Assembly: GCA_019694655.1 (NCBI GenBank)
Contig: JAIBBN010000020.1
Coordinates: 1-47,999, forward strand
Origin: Leptospirales bacterium
Lineage (GTDB): Bacteria; Spirochaetota; Leptospiria; Leptospirales; Leptonemataceae
Direction: 5' to 3'
DNA length: 47,999 nt
Below the pieces are notes generated by a model, which was not told where the DNA came from, did not search any database, and worked only from the letters and a program-made list of their open reading frames with translations. Positions within the stretch are counted from its first letter, which is position 1. Each line of letters starts with the position of its first letter. This document shows positions 20,682 through 30,002 of this stretch, piece by piece. Position numbers and translations under genes: made by a program.

Positions 20682-21782
20682 GTCGTAAAAAATGAAAAAA
20701 TGCAGCATATGGATCCCCAGAAGCCCTTTGCGCTGCCGGATCTGCCGCCCAGGTGGATTGCTGATGACCCGCCGATTTACCGGCGACTCCCGGACATCCG
20801 GGCCGCAGTGGCCGAGCTGAAAGGGTACACCGAGCAAATGTCGAACCCGATGCTGTTGCTTTCTCCCGCGGTCATCAAGGAATCACTGGCCAGTTCGGAA
20901 ATCGAGAACGTGCACACCACCCTGGAGGAAGTGCTGCAGGAGTCACTCTTTCCGGAGGTGGAGCAGCGGGAGGCCAACAAAGAAGTCCGCCGCTACGGTG
21001 AAGCGATTGCCTGGGGCTATGGTCAGTTGGGCGCTCTGCCGCTCTCCACACGACTGATCCTTGGGATTCACGAAAGATTGATGGGTCCGGGAGTGCGCGG
21101 CTATCGCCGTACGCAAAACAGCATCAAGAATTTGGCGACGGGAGAGGCCGTCTACACGCCGCCGGAAGCGCAGCACATTGCGCGACTGATGGCGAATTGG
21201 GAGACGTTCGCCAACAGTGATTCGGATTACGATCCGTTGATCAAGGCGGCGCTGGCCCACTACCAGTTTGAGGCCATCCATCCTTTCGTGGATGGCAATG
21301 GGCGTACGGGTCGGATCTTGATGGTGCTTCAGCTCGTCCAGGATCGTCTGCTTTCGGTGCCGGTGCTCTACATCAGCGCTTACATCAATCGCAACAGGGC
21401 AGAGTACTATCGCTTACTCCGAAATGTCTCGGCGCTCGGGGCCTGGGAGGAATACGTGTTGTTCATGCTGGCCGGATTCCATGAGCAGGCCCTGGACACC
21501 AAGCAAGTTGTCCTGCGCGTGCAGGAGCTGTACACCTGGATGCGTGAAGCCGCCCTGGAAAGCCACGGGAAAATCGTCCGCGCAGGAGTGATTGAGGAAC
21601 TGTTCACCAGTCCCTTCATTACGCCGACCCGACTTGCGGAGAGAATCGGAGTGCACTATATGACGGCCAGCCGCTACTTGAGCGAACTGCGCGACGCGCA
21701 GTACATCGGCGATCTGCACGTCGGTAAGTACCACATCTTTGCCAATACGCATCTTCTCAGAATGCTGGGAGACACCGCTTGA
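20649..21782 (+). CDS. Fic-domain protein embedded in the anti-phage operon
   Basis: The frame is 377 residues; later in-frame starts (20664, 20700 or 20709) are plausible because recognisable sequence begins at KPFALPDLPPRW. An N-terminal Fic_N-type domain contains SSEIEN at about residues 80-85, which fits the inhibitory motif (S/T)xxxE(G/N). The Fic core has HPFVDGNGRTGRIL at about 217-230, so the catalytic His and the phosphate loop are intact. A winged-helix-like C-terminus (TPTRLAERIGVHYMTASRYLSELRD) follows. Fic enzymes transfer AMP or related groups to proteins; the built-in inhibitory helix implies regulated activity. The stop overlaps the TTG start of the DUF1156 gene, so it is truly part of the operon. 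It may modify an operon partner, a host target or a phage protein. Confidence 0.9.
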   Translation: MSQNVMSRRTYVVKNEKMQHMDPQKPFALPDLPPRWIADDPPIYRRLPDIRAAVAELKGYTEQMSNPMLLLSPAVIKESLASSEIENVHTTLEEVLQESLFPEVEQREANKEVRRYGEAIAWGYGQLGALPLSTRLILGIHERLMGPGVRGYRRTQNSIKNLATGEAVYTPPEAQHIARLMANWETFANSDSDYDPLIKAALAHYQFEAIHPFVDGNGRTGRILMVLQLVQDRLLSVPVLYISAYINRNRAEYYRLLRNVSALGAWEEYVLFMLAGFHEQALDTKQVVLRVQELYTWMREAALESHGKIVRAGVIEELFTSPFITPTRLAERIGVHYMTASRYLSELRDAQYIGDLHVGKYHIFANTHLLRMLGDTA

Positions 21783-24700
21783 ACGACCGCACCTTCATTG
21801 AAGACCAGTTCCCGGTCTCCAAGGTCTCGAAGGAGTCCTACAAGGAGCGCATGGCCAACTACAGCCAGACGCTCACCGGATTGGGAAAGTGGTGGGGGCG
21901 AAAGCCGCTTGTACTGGTGCGTGCCGCTTTACTGGGACTTCTGCTGCCGGCCACGGATGATTCAGAGAAGGACCGTGAAGTCTTTCTGGCCCTGATGACC
22001 ATGGACGAAGAGGGACTCTGGCGCCGAAAGGAAGCGGCGAAGAGAAACATCGCGCCCACGGAAATCGTGCGAGTGCTCACGGACGAAGAGCATCACGACC
22101 GGGTGGTAGCCCGAGTAGGCGACTTTGCCAGCGCGCTTCCCGGACTGACGCACGACCTCAAGTCGACGCTGTTTGGATTTGTCACGACGAATTCCAGGAA
22201 GGAAGACTCGTTCCGTTGGAAGAAGGACGCCACGACCGCCGAGAAGGTGGCGCTCGAACGGCTGGCGTTCCAATCGCTCTACTATGATGAGAAGATCGAG
22301 TATGGCGTGCGCGCCGAGCATCTTGAAGGGCCTTCTCCTGAAGCGTGGCAGAAGATCAACTCCCACCTCGGCACCTCTGCCGCGTCCCTTCCCGAGCTCG
22401 TGCGTGAGTTGGGCATGCGGCGCTTCGGCCATGTCCCGCGCGTGGGCGATGCCTTCTGCGGCGGCGGCAGCATTCCCTTTGAAGCCGCACGACTGGGATG
22501 CGATGTCTACGCGAGCGATCTCAACCCGGTAGCGGCGCTCCTGACCTGGGCTGCTTTGAACATTGTGGGCGGCGGCCCCGAGGTGGCCGAAGAGGTGCGG
22601 CGTGCACAGGAAGAGATCTACAACGCCGTGGACAGGCAGATCACCGAGTGGGGCATTGAGCACAACGCCAAAGGCCATCGCGCGGACGCCTATCTCTACT
22701 GCATGGAGGTGCTTGATCCCGAGACGGGCTGGCGGGTGCCGCTTGCGCCGAGCTGGGTGATTGGCGAGAAGACCAAGACGGTGGCCATCCTGGAACCGCT
22801 GCCCAAAGAGCAGCGCTATCGCATCCGGATCAAGATGGATGCTACGCCGGCCGAGATGAAGGCTGCCAAGGCTGGCACGGTACAGGGCGGCTACGTGGTC
22901 CACCCCAAGAACAAGAACCGCGTGCCCATGTCTTTGATCCGCCGGGAGAATGCGGAGGGCCTGCGCCTGTGGGAGTCCGACGACATCGTTCCGCGACCGG
23001 ACGATGTATTTCAGGAACGATTGTACTGCATTCGGTGGGTGGCCCCCTATTACGAAATCAAAGACGGCAAAGTCTGGAAGCGACTGACGGTGGCCGAGGC
23101 CGAAGCACTGGACAACTTTGAGCGGCGTATCGCGGACAAAACCTTGCGCAAGCAGGAGGAGCGCTATTACGCCGAGCCCGATGCAGAGGATCAGGCGCGA
23201 GAAGAGCGCGTGCTGGAACTGCTGCGTGAACGCTTCGTGGATTGGCAGAAGCAGGGGTTCATTCCGGACAAGAAGATTGAGCCGGGGCCGAAGACTAGCG
23301 AGCCAATTCGGACGCGCGGGTGGACGCACTGGCATCAACTATTTCCTCCCCGTCAACTCCTCTTTCTTGGGGCGACTAGCCTACATCTCATGCGGCACAA
23401 TGATTCGGCACCCATGCGAGTGGCATCTTTGCTGGCTCTCGGCCGAGTGACCGACTGGGTCACCAAGCTTTGTCGGTGGGGAACGGGCCAGAACCGTGAA
23501 TCGATTGCGCAGACGTTCTTCAATCAAGCATTGAATGTCATGTATAACTTCGGGGCGAAAGGACTCTCCCTCACGCTGGGGAACTTCTTCAACGCGGATA
23601 TGTCTCGTGAGGCTTTTGTCTCAAGCACCGTCTGTGGCGTGTGCTCCGCTCTGGCTTTGGAAGCGGATTGCGACGTTTGGATCACAGACCCGCCCTATGC
23701 CGACGCCGTGAACTACCACGAGCTCTCCGAGTTCTTCCTAGCTTGGTATGAAAAGCACCTGGCCAAGCTCTTTCCGGAATGGTCCACCGACTCCCGTCGC
23801 GCATTGGCCATCAAGGGCGAAGGGGAGGACTTTCGCCGTTCCATGGTGGCCGCCTACTCGAACCTGACCAAACACATGCCGGACAACGGCCTGCAAATCG
23901 TGATGTTCACGCACCAGGATGCGGGCGTCTGGGCCGATCTGGCCGTGATTCTGTGGGCCTCGGGTCTGCATGTCACCGCCGCGTGGACGATTGCCACCGA
24001 GACGACCTCGGCGCTGAAAGACGGCAACTACGTGCAGGGGACCGTGCTGCTCGTGCTCCGCAAGAACACGTCCACCGAGACGGCTTTCCTGGATGAACTG
24101 GTACCGCGCATTGAAGAGGAAGTGCGCCGACAGGTGGAGTCCATGGAGCGCATCGAGGACAAGGAAGAACCCAACTTCGGCGACACGGACTACCAACTGG
24201 CCGCCTACGCCGCAGCCCTGCGGGTGCTCACCGGGTACGGGCAAATAGAGGACCTCGACGTGGAACGCGAACTGACCCGGCCGCGCGGCAAAGGGGTCAA
24301 GAGCGCTCTGGAAACGATTGTTGAAAACGCACGCGATGTGGCCGCTTCGATTCGGATTCCGGAAGGCCTCGGCAAACTGCTCTGGAACGATCTGGCCCCG
24401 GTGGAACGGCTCTACCTCCGCGGGTTGGATCTGGAATCCAAGGGTGAGCTGCGTGCCGGCGCCTATCAGGAGCTGGCGCGAACGTACGGCGTGCGGGACT
24501 ACCCGGAGCTTCTGGCCAGCGCTCGCGCCAATGAGGCGCGGGTGAAATCGGCGCGCGAGTTCAGCAATCGGAACCTCGGAACGGAGGGCTTCGGGTCGAC
24601 GCTGGTCCGCCAATTGCTGTACGCCGTGTCCGTGGCTACGACGGATGAATCGCCGCAATCGGGACGCAACTATCTGAAGACAGAAGTCGAGGGCTTCGGG

Positions 24701-24829
24701 CGCAAGCGCGCCCATATCGTGGCGCTCTTGCGTTACCTGGCTCGCTTTCAGCACACCCTCCCCGAACGCGCAGCGGAATGCCGCATGGCGGAACTGCTGG
24801 CCGGTCTCATCGAAAACGATATCGACTGA
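21779..24829 (+). CDS. DUF1156 DNA methylase of the anti-phage operon
   Basis: This 1016-residue protein starts at TTG 21779 (LNDRTFIEDQFPVSKVSKES), overlapping the Fic stop by 4 bp. The N-terminus KESYKERMANYSQTLTGLGK, then WWGRKPL, is the DUF1156 signature. Residues about 223-234 hold an AdoMet motif (VGDAFCGGGSIPFE) followed by DLNPVA, and residues about 635-642 hold the catalytic DPPYADAVNYHE. The roughly 400 residues between them would include the target-recognition part. The order motif I then DPPY fits an amino-methyltransferase acting on adenine or N4-cytosine. In this setting it most likely marks host DNA, leaving unmarked phage DNA to the ATPase and helicase. Confidence 0.88.
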   Translation: MNDRTFIEDQFPVSKVSKESYKERMANYSQTLTGLGKWWGRKPLVLVRAALLGLLLPATDDSEKDREVFLALMTMDEEGLWRRKEAAKRNIAPTEIVRVLTDEEHHDRVVARVGDFASALPGLTHDLKSTLFGFVTTNSRKEDSFRWKKDATTAEKVALERLAFQSLYYDEKIEYGVRAEHLEGPSPEAWQKINSHLGTSAASLPELVRELGMRRFGHVPRVGDAFCGGGSIPFEAARLGCDVYASDLNPVAALLTWAALNIVGGGPEVAEEVRRAQEEIYNAVDRQITEWGIEHNAKGHRADAYLYCMEVLDPETGWRVPLAPSWVIGEKTKTVAILEPLPKEQRYRIRIKMDATPAEMKAAKAGTVQGGYVVHPKNKNRVPMSLIRRENAEGLRLWESDDIVPRPDDVFQERLYCIRWVAPYYEIKDGKVWKRLTVAEAEALDNFERRIADKTLRKQEERYYAEPDAEDQAREERVLELLRERFVDWQKQGFIPDKKIEPGPKTSEPIRTRGWTHWHQLFPPRQLLFLGATSLHLMRHNDSAPMRVASLLALGRVTDWVTKLCRWGTGQNRESIAQTFFNQALNVMYNFGAKGLSLTLGNFFNADMSREAFVSSTVCGVCSALALEADCDVWITDPPYADAVNYHELSEFFLAWYEKHLAKLFPEWSTDSRRALAIKGEGEDFRRSMVAAYSNLTKHMPDNGLQIVMFTHQDAGVWADLAVILWASGLHVTAAWTIATETTSALKDGNYVQGTVLLVLRKNTSTETAFLDELVPRIEEEVRRQVESMERIEDKEEPNFGDTDYQLAAYAAALRVLTGYGQIEDLDVERELTRPRGKGVKSALETIVENARDVAASIRIPEGLGKLLWNDLAPVERLYLRGLDLESKGELRAGAYQELARTYGVRDYPELLASARANEARVKSAREFSNRNLGTEGFGSTLVRQLLYAVSVATTDESPQSGRNYLKTEVEGFGRKRAHIVALLRYLARFQHTLPERAAECRMAELLAGLIENDID

Positions 24830-24831
24830 CG

Positions 24832-27609
24832 ATGATACGGCGCTACTCCTCACGGCAACCCGGCCCGGGAAACAACTCGCTTGGGCGCACGTTCCTGGCC
24901 AAGGCACTCAAGCAGGCCAGGACCTACGACCGCATTGCGGGCTACTTCAGTCCTTCCATCCTGGAAGTGGCGGGCGAAGAAATCGAAGCCATCAAGCGTG
25001 TCCGTGTGATTGCCAATTCGCAGGTCACGTTCGGGCGATTCTCGGCCGGTGGTCGTGTTTCAGAAAGTGCCCGCAAAGAAGCGCTGTGGCAGGAGTGGTG
25101 CGCCGAGGATCCATCGGCCCGAGCGATGCCGAACAACGTACTCGAACGGCTCTACCACCTGCTGGACAGCGGCCAGATGACTGTGCGCATTCTGCCCAAC
25201 GACCGCTTCGGGCTGATCCACGGCAAGGCGGGTGTTATCACCTACTACGACGATTCGCAAACCAGTTTTGTGGGCAGCGCCAACGAGTCGCTGCAGGCCT
25301 TTCAGCTCAACTACGAGCTGATATGGGAAGATGACTCGCCCGAGGCGATTGCCTGGGTGCAAAATGAGTTCAACACACTGTGGGGCGCCCCCGATGCCTT
25401 CGACCTGACGCGCGACATCATCGACGACGTGTTGCGCACCGCCAAACGGCGCGTGCGCACGCAATTGGAGTGGTGCGCCAACCCGAATCCGGCGGCGCCG
25501 ATTGTGGAAAGCCCGGTGTACCGCAAGCACGCGGGACTCTGGAGCCACCAGAAATACTTTGTTCAGCGCGCCTTTGAGGAGCACCTTGAGCACGACGGCG
25601 CCCGACTGATCCTGGCCGACCAGGTGGGTCTCGGTAAGACGATCCAATTGGCCATGGCCGCGCAACTCATGGCGCTGCACAGCCCGGACAATCGTCCCGT
25701 CCTCATCGTCGTTCCCAGCACGCTACTCGGCCAATGGCAGGGGGAGCTCTGGAACCTGCTCGAAGTGCCTTCGGCCTATTGGAACAACCGCGCATGGGTG
25801 GATGAGTACGGCGTGGAAGGGGAACGCCACAAAGACGGTGAGATTGGCATTGCAAAATGCCCGCGTCGTATCGGCATCGTTTCGCAGGGTTTGATCTTCC
25901 GCGGCAGCGACACGGTCCAGGCCCTGCTGCGCAAGAAGTACGAGTGCGTCATCGTCGACGAGGCCCACCGCGCGCGAGCCCGTGCGACGCCCGGCGGAAA
26001 ACGCGGGAGCGGGTCCGCAGACGCAAACAATCTCTTGAGCTTCATTCGCGCGGTGTCGCCACGGACCCGCAGTCTGCTCCTTGCAACAGCCACCCCCGTA
26101 CAGATGGACCCTGTGGAGGCCTGGGACCTGCTCGCCGCTTTGGCCGAGGGCCGTACCGACGTGTTTGGCGGAAAGTACAGCCAATGGTGGAAGGACCCCG
26201 CTCAGGCGGTAGGCGCCGCGATTGAAGGCGTTCCCGGACTAAACGAGCAGGAATTCTGGAACTGGGTTCGCAGCCCCCTCCCGCCCGAAGGCGAAAAGGA
26301 TGCCGATGGCGGCGAGCCCTTCCGTGCCATCCGCGACAGTCTGGCGATGGGACCTCATGAATATGAGGCAAAACTCGATGACCTTGAAAGATTGGATGCC
26401 CCTGCCCGGAGTCGCGTTGCCAATCTACGCGGGACTTTCTTTCTATTTCACAATCCCTTCATTCGCCGCATCGTTCGCCGAACTCGCCTTGCCCTGGAAA
26501 CGACGCTCGACCCGGAAACTGGCCGACCGATGCTGGACCCTGTTGCGGTGCGCCTGTGCGGTGAATCCGGTCGGGATTCGCTCGAACTTTCCTCTTACCT
26601 GCAGGATGCCTATGACACAGCCCGCGAATACTGTGCAACTGTCGCCAAAGCGCGCCGTGGGAGCGGATTCCTGGAGACCTTGCTCTTGCGCCGTATCGGC
26701 AGCTCGATGGCCGCCGGCATGTCTACGGCTCAAAAGCTGCAGGGCGGGACTTCGGAGGAAGACCTGTCCAAAGAATATGAGGACAGTGAGGATGAACCGG
26801 AGCTACCCGGTTCTCTTCCCCGCCTTCAGTCAGAACAGCACCAGCTTCTCTCGCGGGTCATCCAGTGCCTGGCGACAGCAGCCGAAGAGGGCGCCGATCC
26901 CAAGCTCGCACGGATTCGCCAGATACTGGATCGTGGAGTTGAGGGCACGGGCCCCTGGCTCGAACGGGGTTGCATCATCTTTACCCAGTACTTCGACAGC
27001 GCACAATGGCTCGCGCAGGAGCTGACGAGCGCCTACCCAGAGCTGCCCATCGGGCTCTACGCGGGCTCAAACAAGTCTTCCCTCTTCTTCGGCGGCTATG
27101 CCGAGCCCATGGCGCGGGAAGAGATCAAGAAGCGCGTCCAGGATCAACGCATCCAACTGCTGATCGGGACGGACGCCGCCAGCGAAGGTCTCAACCTTCA
27201 GGTTCTCGGCTCGCTAATCAACATGGACCTGCCGTGGAATCCCACGCGTTTGGAACAGCGCAAGGGCCGCATCCAGCGAATCGGCCAACGTTTCTCGGAG
27301 GTTTACGTCTACAACATGCGCTATCGCAACTCAGTAGAAGACGACGTACACGCCGCACTCTCAGATCGTCTCCAGGACATCCATGCGCTTTTTGGCCAGA
27401 TCCCGGACACGCTGACCGACGTATGGGTTGACGCCGCTCTCAATAGCATCGACGAGGCCCGCAAGCGCATTGACGCCGTACCGACCAAGCACCCGTTTGA
27501 TATACGCTACAACCGCGATGTCGGCGCGGCCGGCGGGCCGCGGTGGGAAGCCTGCGCTGATGTGCTCAATGCGCGAGAACGCTTGCAGTCTCTTCGCGAC
27601 AATTGGTGA
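24832..27609 (+). CDS. PLD-like plus SNF2 helicase of the anti-phage operon
   Basis: This 925-residue protein starts at ATG 24832 (MIRRYSSRQPGPGNNSLGRT), 2 bp after the methylase stop; the frame opens 18 codons earlier inside that gene. Residues about 1-180 form a phospholipase-D-like domain with one HKD-type motif (IHGKAGVITYYDD, then FVGSANES, near 128-150). A SNF2/RapA-like helicase follows: Walker A ADQVGLGKTIQ near 262-272, DEAH in VIVDEAHRARA near 373-383, ATATPVQMDP near 419, and motifs V/VI in LIGTDAASEGLNLQ and QRKGRIQRIGQ near 778-823. A PLD nuclease fused to a translocase suggests DNA cleavage coupled to movement. This completes the ATPase, methylase and helicase set. Confidence 0.9.
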   Translation: MIRRYSSRQPGPGNNSLGRTFLAKALKQARTYDRIAGYFSPSILEVAGEEIEAIKRVRVIANSQVTFGRFSAGGRVSESARKEALWQEWCAEDPSARAMPNNVLERLYHLLDSGQMTVRILPNDRFGLIHGKAGVITYYDDSQTSFVGSANESLQAFQLNYELIWEDDSPEAIAWVQNEFNTLWGAPDAFDLTRDIIDDVLRTAKRRVRTQLEWCANPNPAAPIVESPVYRKHAGLWSHQKYFVQRAFEEHLEHDGARLILADQVGLGKTIQLAMAAQLMALHSPDNRPVLIVVPSTLLGQWQGELWNLLEVPSAYWNNRAWVDEYGVEGERHKDGEIGIAKCPRRIGIVSQGLIFRGSDTVQALLRKKYECVIVDEAHRARARATPGGKRGSGSADANNLLSFIRAVSPRTRSLLLATATPVQMDPVEAWDLLAALAEGRTDVFGGKYSQWWKDPAQAVGAAIEGVPGLNEQEFWNWVRSPLPPEGEKDADGGEPFRAIRDSLAMGPHEYEAKLDDLERLDAPARSRVANLRGTFFLFHNPFIRRIVRRTRLALETTLDPETGRPMLDPVAVRLCGESGRDSLELSSYLQDAYDTAREYCATVAKARRGSGFLETLLLRRIGSSMAAGMSTAQKLQGGTSEEDLSKEYEDSEDEPELPGSLPRLQSEQHQLLSRVIQCLATAAEEGADPKLARIRQILDRGVEGTGPWLERGCIIFTQYFDSAQWLAQELTSAYPELPIGLYAGSNKSSLFFGGYAEPMAREEIKKRVQDQRIQLLIGTDAASEGLNLQVLGSLINMDLPWNPTRLEQRKGRIQRIGQRFSEVYVYNMRYRNSVEDDVHAALSDRLQDIHALFGQIPDTLTDVWVDAALNSIDEARKRIDAVPTKHPFDIRYNRDVGAAGGPRWEACADVLNARERLQSLRDNW

Positions 27610-27716
27610 TGATGCGGTCCAGACCGTGGATAGGGATACGAAGGAAGCCGGGGCGCAATTTATTCGGCGTATCAAGGATGGTACTCTGTCTAAGAAAATC
27701 CTCCTAAACAGTTCTG

Positions 27717-28067
27717 ATGATTACCCGCGCAGATATCAAACGGTTGAAGGATTTTCATTCAATTGAGCGAACTCATGCTACGAAAGTGGCGGCATACGCC
27801 GCCTACTGGACAGCGCGCCGAAAACCAATTCAATTCTTGCAGGCCCGCCCGATTCCGTTCTCAAGGAATGGGACCATGTTAACGAGGCTTTCTCAGCTCT
27901 CTTGCTGATTGACATGGTCTATGACAATAACCGACCCATTGTCGGCGTCAACGATCGCGGCTACAAAGTCTTTCGAAGTCACTTGATGTACTCTCTAATA
28001 TTCAGAGCTCTTAATCCGCAAACACTAGAGCTCGTCTTGCTAGCTTTGGACGCTGAGCCGACTTTCA
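27717..28067 (+). pseudogene. frameshifted hypothetical protein downstream of the operon
   Basis: Two frames join into one sensible protein: MITRADIKRLKDFHSIERTH, then ATKVAAYAAYWTARRKP, and, after a one-base frame change near 27825, NSILAGPPDSVLKEWDHVNE, then AFSALLLIDMVYDNNRPIVG and VNDRGYKVFRSHLMYSLIFR. The first 107 bp after the helicase stop (27610-27716) have no convincing gene. I do not recognise the family. No ribosome site is evident. The frame runs into the 3' end of the convergent Fic gene, which probably truncated it. It looks like the decayed tail of the defence region. Confidence 0.45.
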
Positions 28068-29294
28068 CAGCAGACGCCGGTCCGCTCTTACTTTGGCCAT
28101 TGGTCCCCGCAAGACGGCGGTGTTGGCCCGGTAGCCCTGGTCGGAATGCACCAGCAGCCCGTAGGAGATAAGCGCCAGAATGTCGCGCTGCAAGGTCCTT
28201 CGACTGACCATCGCGTAGCTCACGCGCACGGCCGCGTTGACCTCTGCAAGATCGCTTTCCGAATATTCCTGCTCAAGCTTGACTGACAGAATCAACGCCA
28301 TCTGTCTCCTGTATGTAAGATTTGTCTTCATCCCGGAAACTTGAAAGGTCTCGCGAACATAATCGCGCCACGCGATCAACAGCTGGTTAGCGTGAACCGT
28401 TTCGAGGATTACAAGGAGGCCGTCCTTGAGTCCTTGGACCGCGTATGCAATAAACCCCGTTAAATCGCCTTTATTACGCGAGGAGAGAGCCAGTTGTCGG
28501 TAGTACTCGGAGCGGGTTTCATTGTAGAAGTTGGAAAGAATATGGGCGGCAATGTCAGGGACCCCGGCGCGCAAGAGCAGGTAAAACTCGAGTAATCTTG
28601 CGGTGCGGCCATTGCCATCACCGAAGGGATGGATCCACGCTACATAGACATGAGACACAATGGCTTGAATGATTGCGGTGGAGAAACTCTGTCCCTTCTC
28701 AAAGTGAAACTCTTTTCGGCTCCAGTCGCAGAAGGCAGTCATCAGCGGTCCGACCTCAGAACCAGCGGGCGGACGGTAGACGCGGCCGACGGTTACCTGT
28801 CCTCTGCGGAATTGGCCGGGCGCCGCCTCAAAGTGCGCCCCGAGGTCTTTGCCGATCATTCTGTGGAAGCGCCGAATCAGGTCTGGCGATACGAGATTGT
28901 CAATGGCGCCGCCAGTCACGACTTCATCGCGTAGTTCATTGAGCGCGTTGATGACATTTCTCACCTCCTGTTCCATGTACTGCTTGCTGCCGGGGAGGCT
29001 CTTCCCGGCGAGAATATCGCGAATCTCATCCGCTGAAAGTGTATTGCCCTCGATCGCGGTGGTCGCCTGGGCGCCGCGAATCAAGTTCACACGGTAGATT
29101 TCGGCGCGAGATTCGGGCATGATCGGCGTCGTGGAAATTGCCCGAATCAATGCCTCGCTCTGGCCGAGCTGGAACCAGGTATCGGGTCCCACATCCCAGG
29201 CTTTGCGGAAGCTGATAAATGGGTGCTGGACCGTGGCCATGTCATAAGCTTCGTCAGAAATTAAGTCAAAAAAGTCCAGTTTTTTGACGGACAC
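28065..29294 (-). CDS. Fic family protein, convergent to the defence operon
   Basis: This 409-residue protein runs from GTG 29294 (VSVKKLDFFDLISDEAYDMA); ATG 29242 is an alternative. An N-terminal inhibitory motif TTAIEGN (about residues 76-82) fits (S/T)xxxE(G/N). The Fic core HPFGDGNGRTARLLEF (about 222-237) has the catalytic His and the full loop. The C-terminal part ends with a helix-turn-helix-like region (AVRVSYAMVSRRTLQRDILALISYGLL). It differs clearly from the operon Fic (different flanks, no close sequence match), so it is not a duplicate. It lies on the opposite strand at the edge between the accessory region and core genes. Confidence 0.88.
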   Translation of the reverse strand: MSVKKLDFFDLISDEAYDMATVQHPFISFRKAWDVGPDTWFQLGQSEALIRAISTTPIMPESRAEIYRVNLIRGAQATTAIEGNTLSADEIRDILAGKSLPGSKQYMEQEVRNVINALNELRDEVVTGGAIDNLVSPDLIRRFHRMIGKDLGAHFEAAPGQFRRGQVTVGRVYRPPAGSEVGPLMTAFCDWSRKEFHFEKGQSFSTAIIQAIVSHVYVAWIHPFGDGNGRTARLLEFYLLLRAGVPDIAAHILSNFYNETRSEYYRQLALSSRNKGDLTGFIAYAVQGLKDGLLVILETVHANQLLIAWRDYVRETFQVSGMKTNLTYRRQMALILSVKLEQEYSESDLAEVNAAVRVSYAMVSRRTLQRDILALISYGLLVHSDQGYRANTAVLRGPMAKVRADRRLL

Positions 29295-29351
29295 AATTCA
29301 CGGGTCGCCTGCCTGTCCTTGCCCATCGCCGAAGCTTCCGCGCCGCAGCGA

Positions 29352-30002
29352 TCAGGCGCGCAGCAATTTGAAGGCGTGCGTCCAGCTATTGTTAATAAAT
29401 CCCGGAATGCACCACAGAATGCACAGCGGTTCGATGGCGCGGGCCGCCTCGACGCCGCCCATGTCGGCCGCGTCCCAGCCAAACTTCTTCAGCGCTTCGA
29501 TCACCTCGCCCTTGGCGGCGGCGGAATTGCCGCATAGAAACATGGTCGGCGGGCCGCCAGGCAGTTTGGGGTCCACCATGTAGGCATTGCCCACGCAGCT
29601 GAAGGCCTTCACGAAGTTGGCCGCCGGCGCCAGCTTCTGCAGCCGTTCCATCAACGATTCGTTGGGCCCGGTAAAGAATTGCAGAACGCCATTTACCGGC
29701 GGCAAATCGGAGATAGGATTGCTGACATCGATCACGGTCTTGCCGGCCAGCTGCTCGGCGCCAATCAAGCGCACCGCATCTTCGGCCGCCGTTCCCTTCA
29801 CCGCCAGAACCACAATCTGAGCGAAGGCCGCCGTCTCGGCGAAGTTGCCGGCGGCGATGCCGGCGCCTGCTTTGTGTGCGGCGTCCTCAGCCTTAGCCGA
29901 CTGCCGTGCGCCCAGCATCACCTGGTATCCGTACCTGTGAAAGCCTGCGGCAAGTACCTGGGCGACCTGTCCGCTGCCAATGACTCCAACCTTTGTTGCC
30001 AT
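29352..30002 (-). CDS. NADP-binding oxidoreductase (F420-dependent type)
   Basis: This 216-residue protein starts at ATG 30002 (MATKVGVIGSGQVAQVLAAG). GSGQVA is the dinucleotide-binding loop, and the motif order matches the coenzyme F420-dependent NADP oxidoreductase-like (NPD) family: VMLGARQ, IVVLAVKG, TVIDVSNPIS, FVKAFSCVGNAYMVDP, FLCGNS. Bacterial members often act as NADP-dependent reductases of unknown substrate and need not use F420. The frame extends eight codons upstream of the chosen start. The C-terminus (WCIPGFINNSWTHAFKLLRA) is shared by close relatives. It is divergent from pgk with 119 bp between starts and marks the beginning of the core chromosome. Confidence 0.82.
   Translation of the reverse strand: MATKVGVIGSGQVAQVLAAGFHRYGYQVMLGARQSAKAEDAAHKAGAGIAAGNFAETAAFAQIVVLAVKGTAAEDAVRLIGAEQLAGKTVIDVSNPISDLPPVNGVLQFFTGPNESLMERLQKLAPAANFVKAFSCVGNAYMVDPKLPGGPPTMFLCGNSAAAKGEVIEALKKFGWDAADMGGVEAARAIEPLCILWCIPGFINNSWTHAFKLLRA

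Noticed and set aside
21962-23338. Long open frame (458 codons) on the minus strand opposite the DUF1156 gene
   Set aside because: It is a GC-driven shadow of the methylase gene, whose plus-strand product has clear family motifs; the minus product has none.
23738-24907. 389-codon minus-strand frame opposite the methylase and helicase
   Set aside because: It spans two confident plus-strand genes and its product is low-complexity, with no domain.
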